Source: Phellopilus nigrolimitatus (taxonomy: Eukaryota; Basidiomycota; Agaricomycetes; Hymenochaetales; Hymenochaetaceae). Taken from it: a DNA stretch of 64,000 nucleotides. The position numbers were made by a program, and so were the translations under genes. The stretch covers positions 62,001 to 126,000 of the forward strand of contig JAJOHG010000021.1 in NCBI GenBank assembly GCA_021029095.1, in the 5' to 3' direction. The notes beneath the pieces were generated by a model, which did not search any database, was not told the DNA's origin, and saw only the letters and a list, made by a program, of their open reading frames with translations. Of the stretch, positions 22,866 to 34,191 are shown piece after piece (the stretch's first letter is position 1; each line of letters opens with the position of its first letter).

Positions 22866-23810
22866 ATCGTTGCATCCAAGTGAACAGCACCCCCGCCGAC
22901 TCAGGAAAGGCCCGGCAAGGAACAAATAGATAAGTAGAGCATATAGAAGTAGCATATCGGCTCTGGCAAGGTTGTTGTATCATGACAGACGCAGTAAGAA
23001 TACTCACCGAATGCTACCAATTCTTGCCCTATACTTCTCCCTTTCCTTGATTTTGTTTTTGCACGAATTGCAATAGCCGCGACACGGTTTTTTGCCGGAA
23101 ACTCGACATCAGTCTCTTTTTCCCTTTCTTTTTACTTTGGTGTCCAGCAAGCCTCTGGAAACACCCTTCTGACATCCAAAAAACAAAAGCATGCATACTA
23201 AGTCGAAGTAAGATGAGATCCAGCCTTCCACATTTAAGCGAGCAGTCTAGCAGCGTTGGACAACGGTGGTCATAGACGCTGAGTCGACATCGGGGAGTAA
23301 GACGGAGTCAAAATGGAGTACGTGTTGCAAAGCTATCCGCGGAACCCGTCGGCCGTCGCAGTGCGCTCTGACACACGCGCGACGCGCACGACGACGGTGA
23401 TAGGTCTTTCAGCTTCCGGCTTCAGGATCGCGATTCCCGACGAGGGCGATGCAAGGGGAAAACACGGAGCAGAAAATAAAATGCAAGCAGCCCAACTGGG
23501 GATAATTATTATTTATACATAAAGATGCGCTCATTTCCCGCGGTGCACTGCTTTCACCAGGTGTGCACCACATCACCTCATCAGGATCTCCTCAGCCTCG
23601 TCCTCCTCATTTTTTTCTTACTTTTCCTCGTCGCGAGCAGCGACGGACGACGGAGACACGGCGGGCAGCGCTATCCACGACTCGGTCAGATTAGGGTGCC
23701 TCTGAGGCTGGTCTTCGCTTCCTTTCTATCCTAAGGCGTCACTGGGCGATACATATCTCGACTCGCGCTCCGTTATCTCTGGCTCCTTTCCCAAGCCTTA
23801 GACTCCCACC
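22866..23810. other. Intergenic / upstream region of the membrane-protein gene
   Basis: Two short plus frames (23313-23522, 23525-23734) lack support. The region probably holds the promoter and leader of the gene starting at 23811. Confidence 0.4.
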
Positions 23811-25719
23811 ATGCTCTGCACGCCTGTGCGGAGCGAGCGACGCTGCAGACAACAGTGGGCAGAGGTGGCAGTCGGCTTCCTGATCGCCAGCAACGTAACA
23901 GCTGTCGCCAGTGCACCGCTTACTCGACGACAGCAAAATTCCGGTGGTAATTCGGGTCAGAATTTCGGAGGAGTAGCGCCGCAAGTCTGGGTACGTGTGC
24001 TACCCTTATCGCTGCTAGTCGTCCTCGCTATATACCCTGTATTGGTAGATTCCCGCCGTAGTGGTCGTGCTCGTCCTGCTCGGCGCCTTCTGCTTTGTAT
24101 GGACGCGCACAAACATTCTGAGCCGCCTGCGGGGCGCCGCAACACGCGTCACGCACTCCGGGCCCGCGGCGGGCACACGCGAGGTGACAGCTTCGCAGCT
24201 CGCCGGGCACTCCAACAGCAGCAACAACACAGGCGGGCTCTCGGCTACGATAAGGGCCGTCCGCAACCCACGGCGTACGCGGCGCACGGCCAGCCAGATG
24301 TCGACAACATCGCTGCCCGTGTACATGAAAGAGCCCGGCGCGCAGGAGCTCGTCATCTTCCGCGGCCCGGAGGAGATGGACGCGTCTCATGCGATCGCGG
24401 AGGCGCGCGAGGCCGAAGAACGTGAGGACGAGCGGGAGGAGCGCGACTCCCCAGACGTCGGGATGCGCGATTCCGGGATGTACAATCCGCTTCCACTGCG
24501 GAGCCCGGGCCTGGTGCCGACAATGACGGCCCCGCACGACCCGTCTGCACTAGACCTGCCTAGCAATGACGACAATCCGGACGCCTCGACTGCGGAGTTG
24601 CTCCGCCGCCGTAGCGAGGCCAATTTGTCACAAAACTCGGGGGATGCAGGGGATAACCGGTCTATTTTCATCCGGCCTACGTCGGACGTGCCTTCAGAGG
24701 CACCTCCGGAATATGTCTCTGAGCAGGGGCATTCGATAGTGTCTGCGCCCCCTGGCCTCGTAACTGTATTGTCTACGTCTCCGGCCACAGAAACGGTACC
24801 AGGAGCGGCGTCTCCGCCATCGACTCCCGAATCTGCCCGGAATACCCGGCGCCGGTCTCGTCTGGCCTCCCGTGTTTCGAATATACTCCATCTGCGGTCC
24901 GGCAGCAGCGAATCAAGCGCCTCAGGCACGCGCCCAACCACACAGGGCGTCGACATGCCCGAACCTCCCGCGCTAGCGCACATCTCAAATGCTCCCACGC
25001 CGCAGCCCAGTTCAAATCTGGCCGCTGCCGCATCGGTCATGACACTCAGCGACCCGCACACAGCCGAAGTGCCCCCGCGCAACTCCAGCTCGCCTTCCGT
25101 CCCGCGTCACCTCCGGCACCGCGCTTCGCACTCGGGCGGATCGAGCTCGACGCTCAACCTGCCGCTCTTCCGCTCGCTCTCGCGGCAGCGCTCGAACACG
25201 ACGCTGGGCGGGCACGGCGGCGCGGGCGGGGGCGGCTCGCGCACGAACCTCACCTCGCCCTCCGCGCTCTCGCTCTCGCTCGCGGCGGGCGCGATCTCCG
25301 CGCCGCTCGCGCACACGCTCGTGCGCACGGAGATCCGCTACCCCGCCGGCGGCCCGACGCCCGAGCAGATCCGCCTGATCTCGTCGCGCGACGGCCTCGG
25401 CCGCTTCAGCGTGCCGTACGGGCGCGACGCCGTCGAGCACGCGCAGAACTCGCGACTCGAGCTCGCGCTGGACCCACCGCCTGTGTTCGAGAGCCCGACG
25501 GAGGGGTCGTGGCCTAACGCTGTGCACAATGAGGGCGTGGACGCCGACGATGTCGACGCGCTGCCAAGCTCGTTCCGGTCTGAGGGAAGCAATGGCGGCA
25601 CTGACTCCCATAGCGGACACAGACGTGATAGAAGCCGGTCGCCCACGCCGGATAGACGTCAAGACAATTCGGCGGCAGGGTACGGAGCCTCGCGAATATT
25701 CGTTCCCCTGTTTATGTAA
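23811..25719 (+). CDS. Single-pass membrane protein with long Ser/Pro-rich cytoplasmic tail
   Basis: Two exons, 23811-23990 and 24049-25719, encode about 616 residues. The ATG sits in a CCCACCATG context. A hydrophobic stretch near residues 20-35 could be a signal peptide. It is followed by a short Gly/Asn-rich region and, right after the intron, a membrane helix (IPAVVVLVLLGAFCFVWT). The remaining 530 residues are low complexity, rich in Ser, Pro, Arg and acidic runs. Two PPxY-like motifs (LPVYMKEP region and EAPPEYVSE) could recruit WW-domain ubiquitin ligases. Proteins of this layout are common in basidiomycetes and mostly uncharacterised. A strong GC bias in 25080-25480 produces long opposite-strand frames that are not genes. 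Confidence 0.75.
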
Positions 25720-26339
25720 CAAGTGCTCTCCGCTATTTGTTGTTTTATTTTGGGTTGCAAGACTCCCGTACACGTTTTTGCTATCAACACTCATGAGCTC
25801 CAGGGACCATTTGTACATACTATCAGTATTTAATATCCCGCCCGACCTTCCTCGAACGTTTCTACTTCGGAGGCACGACTTAACGACCACCCTGTTGTGC
25901 CATCTGGCTTTCTCCACTATCCCTACAAGTCCGTACTACTTCATCGTTACCTTTGTCCCCTGCTTTGGATCACTTGCGTTACCTGACTTACTCGCTCTGA
26001 CTCAGTTATTTTTGCCTTTTCACAACAATTTTATAGGATATACTTTTCACTAACGCAGTTTCGTTCATGCTTCGCGGTATTAGCATGTATCTACTATTTC
26101 ATATCTTGTAAAACACTTCTTAACGCAGCCAGGAGCGGATTCGTAAACTATTTTATTCAGAGTACTGACCTAATTCAACTTGCTATGACATCTGCTGAAC
26201 ACAAAATATAGGGAAGTCAGCCATCAGTGAACGAGAATTTGCGCAAATTCTCACATTTACATCGCCCTCCCGGATTCGCTTTCACGAAGAGCTGAAAGGG
26301 TAGTGTAGGGATGTGAGCACCTCACACTCAGAATGCGGT
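25720..26339. other. Intergenic
   Basis: AT-rich 3' flank of the membrane-protein gene. The frame of 23.8-25.7 kb ends at 25719, and nothing after it carries a motif. Confidence 0.4.
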
Positions 26340-27120
26340 GGCAGACACGAAAATGCTCACGGCAGTCTTCTGAAACCTCGTCGCCGAAGCTAACAACGCT
26401 CGGTGACGAGGCCAACTCCTCGACTATTCGCCCCCTCCGAGTCTTGGCTTGAAGCCGAGAGTCCTGTTAGAAAACAATACGTGAGAAGGAATCGGGTGGC
26501 ACAAGAGTGCCGATAACGTACGGAGGGAATACACTTGTGCTCTTCATCTCCCGCAAACACCGACGAGGGTGTTGTCGTACACGGTGCGAGATGTGTGGAC
26601 CGAAACTAGATGACAGTGGGTGGGAGTCAGTCGCTGTCAGAGGTGGCTGACACAAACGACGACGACGACGTACCAAATCATCGCAGCGGCACGCTGCCAC
26701 CGTCCTTAGTCCTCGTGCGTATCAGTCTCAATTTCGACAACGCAACGCACAATACCCAGATCGTGGTCCTGAACGCCCCCGGTGCGCAGACCCCCTCCAG
26801 GTCCGGGGCCCACTGGGTCACAACGTTCGTGGTGCACGACTGGGTATTGCACGCCTGGGCACGGTGGCCGACGAAACGCGGGAGGTGCTTGCCCGAAGGT
26901 CTTCACAACTATCCGTGTACGTCCCCTTTGCATGGGCTCAAGGCCTCTATGCGTGGGCAGTCGAAGGGATGGTGGCAATTGGGAGGAAAGAGAGGATTGG
27001 GGGAATTAGTACAAATCGCTCGGCTTATATGCAGCTGGGTGCGGACTTTGAATCGGAGTGGACCCACGATCGACGCTTCTGGCCACTCTCGTGTTGTTCA
27101 GTATTGACTACTAAAATGGC
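26340..27120. repeat. Dispersed repeat fragment, related to 44225-44420 and about 48480-48540
   Basis: Bases near 26350 (ATGCTCACGGCAGTCTTCTG) resemble 44231 onward. The block 26758-26960 shares GGTGCGCAGAC, CTCCAGGTCC, CCCACTGGGT and GACTGGGTATTGCAC with 44298-44410. About 27050 (TTGAATCGGAGTGGAC) matches 48494 and 53168. Similarity is patchy, so these are old copies of one non-coding dispersed repeat. Frames here such as 26610-27107 are probably chance. I cannot place its ends. Confidence 0.5.
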
Positions 27121-27465
27121 CAAGCATACGGCGACGCAGAAACCACCGCGATCTTCGTCCTCGCAGCGTCCGACTATAAAGAATGGCCTTTTGGCTCCGC
27201 AACCGCGTCAAGACATGCATTGGCGCGCAACGACCAAACGTCCACGACGTGACTACGTGGAGCCACCCTTATTAAAAAAAGGGATGAACCTTACACGCAT
27301 AATATACGTTTCTCCTAGAAAAAAAAGTTCTATGATACCTTTCTTCCAGATAATTGCTAAGGTTGAAGGTGATTCTTTGAGTTACAAGCACATAAGTAAT
27401 AATTCTGTATGCTGTATGTCTAAGTAAATAGCAATGAGACGTCCGGAGAACATATCAATTCTACC

Positions 27466-30228
27466 TCAGGCCTCTGCGGGAACGCCGACGGGCTCATCCA
27501 TTTCAATAGCGCCTCTCTTTCCCTCTCTATCGCCTGCAGGCTCTATAATTACTTCCTCGTCCCGGCGTTTCCGCATACCTGCCAGAATACGATTCGCCTC
27601 ACTCGCAAAGTGTGATTTCTCGCGCAGCACGGGTCCGTACCGAAGAAATATCACGGGAATAGGGATGAGTCCGAGGGAAAGAAAACCAAACAAGGATACT
27701 GTACATTGCGTAAGCGCTTCTGAACTCGCCTTGTGAATGTTGAGTGATATCATGACTTACTTCCCCATGCCGTGCCTAGATTCTTGAGGATTGGATGCGC
27801 GATAACGGGGAAAACAGAGGCGACTATAGAGCGTGCGAGCGTATTCGAAGCTTGGGCACTTGATGCGTAGACCTTGTAAGTCTGGGCGGAACTATCGCAA
27901 AGGTGTTAGACGAAGTGTGCGGGTTAGCTACGAATTAATAAAGCGACTCACTAGCCCGAGAAAGAATAAAACTAAGGGAAGAGAAATTCAGTCCTGAAGT
28001 AGCGTGTGATTGAGTAGAAAGGAGACGCACGATACTAAGCATGGAATAACCAAAAAATATACCTGCGAGCACGGGAGAGATCCAGTGGACGTCTCCGCGA
28101 CTCGTCCTAAACATCGAAGCTTAATCTAAGTTCATCCGGACTGATTCAAAGGGATTTCCGCATACCAAGCAAACCAAAACATCGAGATCGGCAAGAATGC
28201 ACTATATATTATAGTTCAATAGACTGTTCATCCAAGCATTTCTCGTGCTCACCAGCTGATAAGAACAACCTTCAGTCCCGCCTCCGGAGCGTCGACTGGC
28301 GTTCCGCTACCAGGAGGATCAACGAATGGTATCGTAATACGTCGTGAGTGTTGAGTCGCAGTGTCCATGGTCAGAACACAGACGAGCATTCCGAGTGTGA
28401 TACCGAGGAATGGCAGACCACCAAGTTGAAAGGGGATGTTGTTCTAAAAGAGGCTAAATCGACTGAAAGAAGCGGATAGGAGAGGCGCTGACTTACCTGT
28501 TCTATGAAAACAACAGGAAAGGCCTCGAAGAAGAAGCTGACATCGGAAGAATGGATTAAAATCCTTCTTGCCTAATTATGAACGCCAACTTACTAAATGA
28601 TGCTGTACGCTAAAGATACCCAGATGGCCGCGCCAATAATGATAGGTTCAGTGAAAAGCATCGCTATGATAGATGATTCATGTTGTTGGGCTTCCTGTGC
28701 TTTCCTAGTTCGCAGCGCGGTAGACTCACTCACTGATGGGTCTGCCAATATGACTCCACACTAGCTCTTTCCTTGTCATAGCATGTAATTCATGCGCGGC
28801 GAATGCGTTTGCATGTCCCTCTTTCCGAATGCGCTTAGCACGACGTGCAAGAATAGTCGGGCCGTGCGTTTCGGGAAGGACAAATACTAGTGGCCAAATG
28901 GCAATGACCATGAACCAATGCACGCGAACGACCCAAAGCCTGATGGAAGGTCAACTTGTCGACTTGATATGAAGGGAAACAGGACAGACCCGTGCGTCAG
29001 GTGGGCAGCGACAAAGAATCCGACGATAGAACCGAAAATTGGGCCGGAGAGCGGGCAGAACGCGCTACGGTGCGCTCAACGAGAATTCGAAAGTATGCGT
29101 CTACCTCGGACTCACTAATATCCGATGGCTATGTCGCGTTAGTTTGGTTCAGGTATGAATATAATGTCCAAACACTCACCTTGCTGAAGCTTTCGAGGAG
29201 TAGATGCATACATGCTAGTGTCATTGGAAAACGTAAGGGACTGGAAAAATTCTTGGTGTTGTGTGAGACGTACTCAGCGATCGTTCCGCTTCCACTATCG
29301 AGGAATCTAGGTGAGAAATGACGCGTTTGAAAATGCGGCGACACTTACTTGTTCAGAGCACATGCTGCGCAGCATCCCGCAAAGAACCGGACTGTAAAAG
29401 AATCCTCAGCGTCATAAAAAGACCTTTCGTGAACATATGTTCCACTGACAAACCAGAATGACAGCCAGGTTGTCCACGAACGCAGATGGAATGATGACAG
29501 CTACGTAAACAGAAACTCAGAAGAGATATCACTCTGAAGCAAAAATTAAAAATTAAAATAAACAACCTATGAGCAATGGCCAAGATATCATGAACGAGAT
29601 CTGTCGACCGTAAAGTTCACTTAACGGTCCTAGAAAACATGCATGAGCATTCTGCGGCAGATCATTCCTGAGGAAGCTTACCCCCTAACAGAAAGCAAAT
29701 AAGCGAAGTCAGTGAATAATGCGTCTACTGGAATATATTGACATACACAGAAGTGGACCAAATGCAAAACCTAGAACATAAACAGTCAGGCCTGTACTAG
29801 CTACCTCTGCGTTTACACCGAAGGTTTTTTGTATTTGGGTTTCCCCGGGAGCCTATGAGTTGGTCGAAAACCATAATCAGCATCATACTAAAGTTCTCCG
29901 GAACTTCGGTGAATGCTGACATAGGATGACGAGCCGAATACTCTACTCCGGCAAAGAATTAAACCTAACATAACATGATTGGCTGTAAAACGACATCTGA
30001 ATAGACTCACGAAGTAAAGGAAAGCATGCATAGAATGCAGATGATACAGTTCTTCTTCGTTGCTGACCAATTCTTAGGATCCTCCGGGTCGGTTTCTGAA
30101 AAGACGACAATCTCTGCGGTGTTAGCATCCCTCGAGATCGCCTCCTCTTCTCTAGAGTCCTTCAGGCACGAGTTTCTTGCGGGAGCTCCTATTACAGTGT
30201 TCTCCTCGGATTTCTCGAGATGGCTCAT
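27466..30228 (-). CDS. MFS drug/H+ antiporter (DHA1 type), possibly damaged
   Basis: The N-terminus carries the DHA1 signature FSETDPEDPKNWSATKK before the first membrane helix. Clear exons are 30011-30228, 29921-29942, 29747-29852, 29682-29684, 29567-29629 and 29454-29500. They yield VFGSSSYAPGETQIQ, GLTVYVLGFAFGPLLW and GPLSELYGRQ, the last being the helix 2-3 loop motif. Exon 29682-29684 is only three bases (GGG) and is required to read LLWGPLSE. Further on are RFFAGCCAACALN, GPIFGSIVGFF, VFVLPETHGPTILARRAKR and a C-terminal cytoplasmic tail ending at 27466. The junctions after 29454 and near 29270 do not close in phase with GT-AG sites. Either I misplace an exon or the gene carries small indels. 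It likely exports small molecules at the plasma membrane. Confidence 0.75.
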
Positions 30229-30493
30229 GCTGAGCTCCTGAAGAAGTTTGAGGGAGTTCTTGAAGACGAGACAGCGGACGGCTTTGGTAGAAACACACTT
30301 TCATCTTATACTTAACTGTACACGGAAACCAAGTCTAGGCTGAGTCGGTTGCAATTCATTCTAAGCAGTAGCTCGGCCAGTGGTATCAGCCCGACCGAAG
30401 CCCGACTCACGGAAGGTTTAGTCCAATATCACGTAAGCGCAACGCGTAAACAGCACAAGGAACAACGCTGCTATCTTTCGTGAACATAAGTCA

Positions 30494-30928
30494 ATCTCAA
30501 TTCTGTGGAAGTCGGGTTGTTGGTATGCGGCAGAGAGGCCGTCCGTTGATTTGGTTTGAACTCAATCTCGCCCGGCGATTTCGCGGACAGATTTTTAGGC
30601 AGAAGAGACTGTGGAAGTCTGTTGAAAACTTGAAAAGTCGCACCAACAGTACCAACAGCCTCTCGAGGTGTTGGTATTATGGAAGAGCAAGTCGGACTTT
30701 CAAATCGACGTGCTTGATGACCTTTCGACCCATTTTCGGCCACTTTTTGATGTCTGTCGATCATTCGAATTCTGATATCCCCCGATCTCGTCCGATAATC
30801 ATTTCGTGACTTTCCAACGAGCCACTTCAATTCTAAAATTGTTGGTATTTCTGGATCACGATTATCTCATCAAGGCCCATAAGGGATCGATCGTGTACCA
30901 ACAAACTCGAGTTCCACAGAATTGAGAT
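30494..30928. mobile_element. Possible small inverted-repeat element, 435 bp
   Basis: ATCTCAATTCTGTGGAA and following bases near 30494-30528 recur as an imperfect reverse complement at about 30891-30928 (CCACAGAATTGAGAT at the end). The arms are about 35 bases with several mismatches. No coding content and no clear target-site duplication. Confidence 0.45.
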
Positions 30929-31479
30929 CGGTTATAGTTTGACATTGCACGGTGGACACTTTGCTTGAGGTACGTGTGAGACTTGTTTTCAAGATAAGGG
31001 GTCTAAAGCGTCAGAGTGGAGAATGGGAGATTCTCGAAAAAATATCTCTTGCGCCACTGGTGGTCATACGCTGCAACAGAACTTGGAGCCTTTCCGACCT
31101 CATCCACGTCAGATCAAGTAACTAAGAGATATAGACTAGATTCCTATGAAAGACGTCCAAGTCGATGTGATGCTGCGAAGTGAACGCTTGAAGACGAGTT
31201 TCCTTGAAATTTCGTTGTTCGGACGTCCAGTTAACTTCAATAATCACATCATGATCGTGATTGATTCCATTAACACGTTGCTTCGTAGCAAAAGGGTCAA
31301 GGTCGAATACAGCCCAAAGACGCTACGGTGCATAAAGGCATGAAGCATCAATTGTCTGGAGGCCGGAATTTTGCGAATTTTGGATTTCTTTTTTAGTTTC
31401 GCTAATAGAAGTAAGCAAAATACGCAATTTCTCGCAATTTCCCGGTTTTTTGGGGATGTTTCAAAATTTTCTGAGAAAA

Positions 31480-31509
31480 AAAATTAAATTAAATTAAATT
31501 AAATTAAAA
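31480..31509 (+). repeat. (AAATT)n microsatellite
   Basis: About five tandem copies of a five-base AAATT unit, following a short A run. Confidence 0.85.
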
Positions 31510-34191
31510 TAATAGCAAATCACGTGTTACATCTGTTTGTCAGGGAGTCCGCAAATTTATCCTGGAATATTTCTACTCTCCTATGCTGAAATGTGCAAGA
31601 AGAAATGTCAGATACTGACTGGCTAATGCGAAATGGTCATCCGAAATGCCGGACTTAATTTAGATTTGGGCGCTTATCTTATATAATAACCTAAATTAGG
31701 CAATTTTAAACGCATTTTAATCATTATTATTATTTGTTTCAAATTTTCAGTGGTCGAAGAAGAAAAAGTCGACAATTGAGAAATCTACGATACAAGATCT
31801 GTAGACACGCATGGCCTCTAACCAATGCGTATAAATAAATAGGCCATAGATAAATGTGGCAAATATAGATAGAAAAGTACTTCGGACCTTTCCGGCTTGT
31901 TGACTTATGCCTTTATGCACTGTAGTAGAGAATAGCACTGAATTTCTACAAAGGGATTCGCTTCTTCGCAACACTTGGCCTCCAGTAGTTCATTGTCGTG
32001 TTAAGTTCCGAGCCATCGCACAAGTAAGCTCCCCAAACCTGCCGTCAAGTGGGCAGAAGGGGTCCAGTCTTGAGAGACCATGATATGCACCTTCATATAT
32101 ATTGACCAGACCACTCTGTGATAGCCTTTTGCGTCTCGCTGTATACCTGAGAAAAGTCATTTAGCACACATTAAGCATGCTGAAGCGGCGTATAGAAGCA
32201 TTGCCAGGTCCAATGCTGCGAGGGCATGCAAGTTGGAGGGGAAACGAGCCTTGCTTCCAAACTGCAAGCATTACTTGAAGCCTGAGCAATTATGAAGACG
32301 TTGGTGCAATAGCCTTGATACCCGTTGCCCCGTTCCAGACTGAAGATCGCTTTCGCGCAGTCGTGACCCTATGAATAACTTCAAGCTCAGCTTCAGACGA
32401 AGGTTACGAGTCGGCGCTTGAGTCAGTTCGAGCTTCGTCCTCTTTTCGCATGAGCAGCCGGGAATAAAGGAGCTCCATTGGAGCCTTCGAGCCTCCGGAG
32501 CTGTGCAAGCGATCGATGGAACTTCTTCATCAGCTTCACTCACAGCTTGACCCTCATTTCCACCCTGTGCCTCGTCGTTCAGATCAACATGTATTTTTTT
32601 TTACGAGAATTTGCATACCAAGCATAAAGAAACACACTTCAGGTTGGCTCACCCGACATCGTATATAAATGAAACAAGGCGAAAAATGTGGAAAGGTAAG
32701 ATACAAAAACATCATTAATTGCTGCCACGCGTCTCAATGGCACCATGATTACATAAACAAATTCTCATCCTTGGAAGCTTAAACACTTTCATCCACCATA
32801 TATCTTCCATTCCGTCTTTTAGTACTGTGAATCGCTATTTTTGGCTATGTTTGGTTAGTATTCCGGTGACGATATCTCGTTATCCCAACGCCAATCTGAG
32901 ATGGACGCCTGTCAAAATTCTTTCAGATCCGCAATGTCTTGACGAGTCGATGTGCTAGTACATATTCAGGGTACTTGCATGTAACTTCTCAGAGGTGAAG
33001 TTACAGCACTATAACTTTATTTGGGAGTTTGGACGAGTACTTTGACCCTGCATCAAGCGTTCGACTACAAGAACTTCCTACTCGAGACTCAAACAGAAAT
33101 TTTTAAGCACGTTGCGCTGGGCTGCGGAGCGTACTGTCGCGAGTGCAGGACATTGTACAACGCGGCGGCTGCCTCAGGCTACTGTGGCGTCGGCAGGTGC
33201 TCGTAATCGCTGATACCGAATTCAACTGGGGCTGAGCGTGTGACCATGACGGACATGGCTTTTTCTTCGTCGACTATGCTCGAGATACCGGCTTCCGAGA
33301 CGTAACTTTCAGCACTTCGCGCCTCGATACCCAAGATGAACGCTTTTCCCGAGATGTTGAAGCGTCGCATAGCGTTCAATCCAAGCGGTATTCTCGGACG
33401 ACAGCTTAGTTGAGTGGATCCCTTTTCCATGAACCTACTTTAGCTACAAGGTTTACATCTGAACTTCCGATCCTTTGTTTTTTAATGGCGGCCCGCAGTC
33501 AGCTACTAGTAGCGCGTACTAGCATCATGGTGATTGTTTACGTTCCTCTTATTTATTTACTCTGTGGGCCCAACTGATGTATGTTCTAGAGTCAGGCTCG
33601 GGGTTTTAAAAGTTGCTGATCCGGTCTTCCGTGCGCCGCTCGCCGATTCGCCGTGCCACTGGCGCCTACTTATACAAGGCGAACTTTACGTGCGTGGTTC
33701 TGAGAAAAGAAGTCAAGGACATGAGAGTTGCCTCAGTACCTCCTCTAGTTTCCATATCTCACAGAAGAGGTTGCAAGATGGTTCGAGTCCTGTGCCTCCC
33801 TGATGTGGCTGATGTCTCCCAAGATTCAGTTTCCAGACGTTCTCTGAGCCGAGGTTCACTAGCACTTTCTATTTCTTGTATTGTGAGGGGCTGCCGTCAG
33901 AATTACAAACGTGGCTGTCCGGATATCTTGAGGTTAATGACCACGTGTATGGCTCTTCGATTTTTCTTCTCTCAAACTTCAAGGCAGCTGCATCACATGT
34001 TTGGAGTCCTCGATGCTCAGTTATCTTTCGATAGATCTTTAATGATTCAAGAAGCGCTTGGACAGCTTGGAAGCTTGTCCTTCGCTGTCGGCATCTACAG
34101 CTCACAGTGGCTCTACAGGTATCTCTTCCCTATATAGGAGGCAACGGCTCGAGAACGACGCGCACCTCTGGACTTAGGTTCACTAACTGTC
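31510..34191. other. Gene-poor stretch
   Basis: No frame carries a motif I trust. The longest (33613-34137 plus) starts in a non-ATG context and shows no family feature. A minus frame at 33179-33430 (ending SVMVTRSAPVEFGISDYEHL) has protein-like composition but no partner exons. It could be a remnant of an older gene. Confidence 0.4.

Noticed and set aside
25012..25917. Minus-strand 301-residue frame opposite the membrane protein
   Set aside because: Shadow of a GC-rich coding region; the sequence is Arg/Ala-rich low complexity without structure.
26610..27427. Possible gene across overlapping frames of 165 and 187 residues
   Set aside because: Matches to 44.3 and 48.5 kb are at the DNA level and do not keep a frame, so this is repeat DNA.
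33712..33800. tRNA-like T-loop (GGTTCGAGTCC)
   Set aside because: The flanking stems do not pair as T-arm and acceptor arm, and no matching 5' acceptor strand lies about 70 bases upstream.
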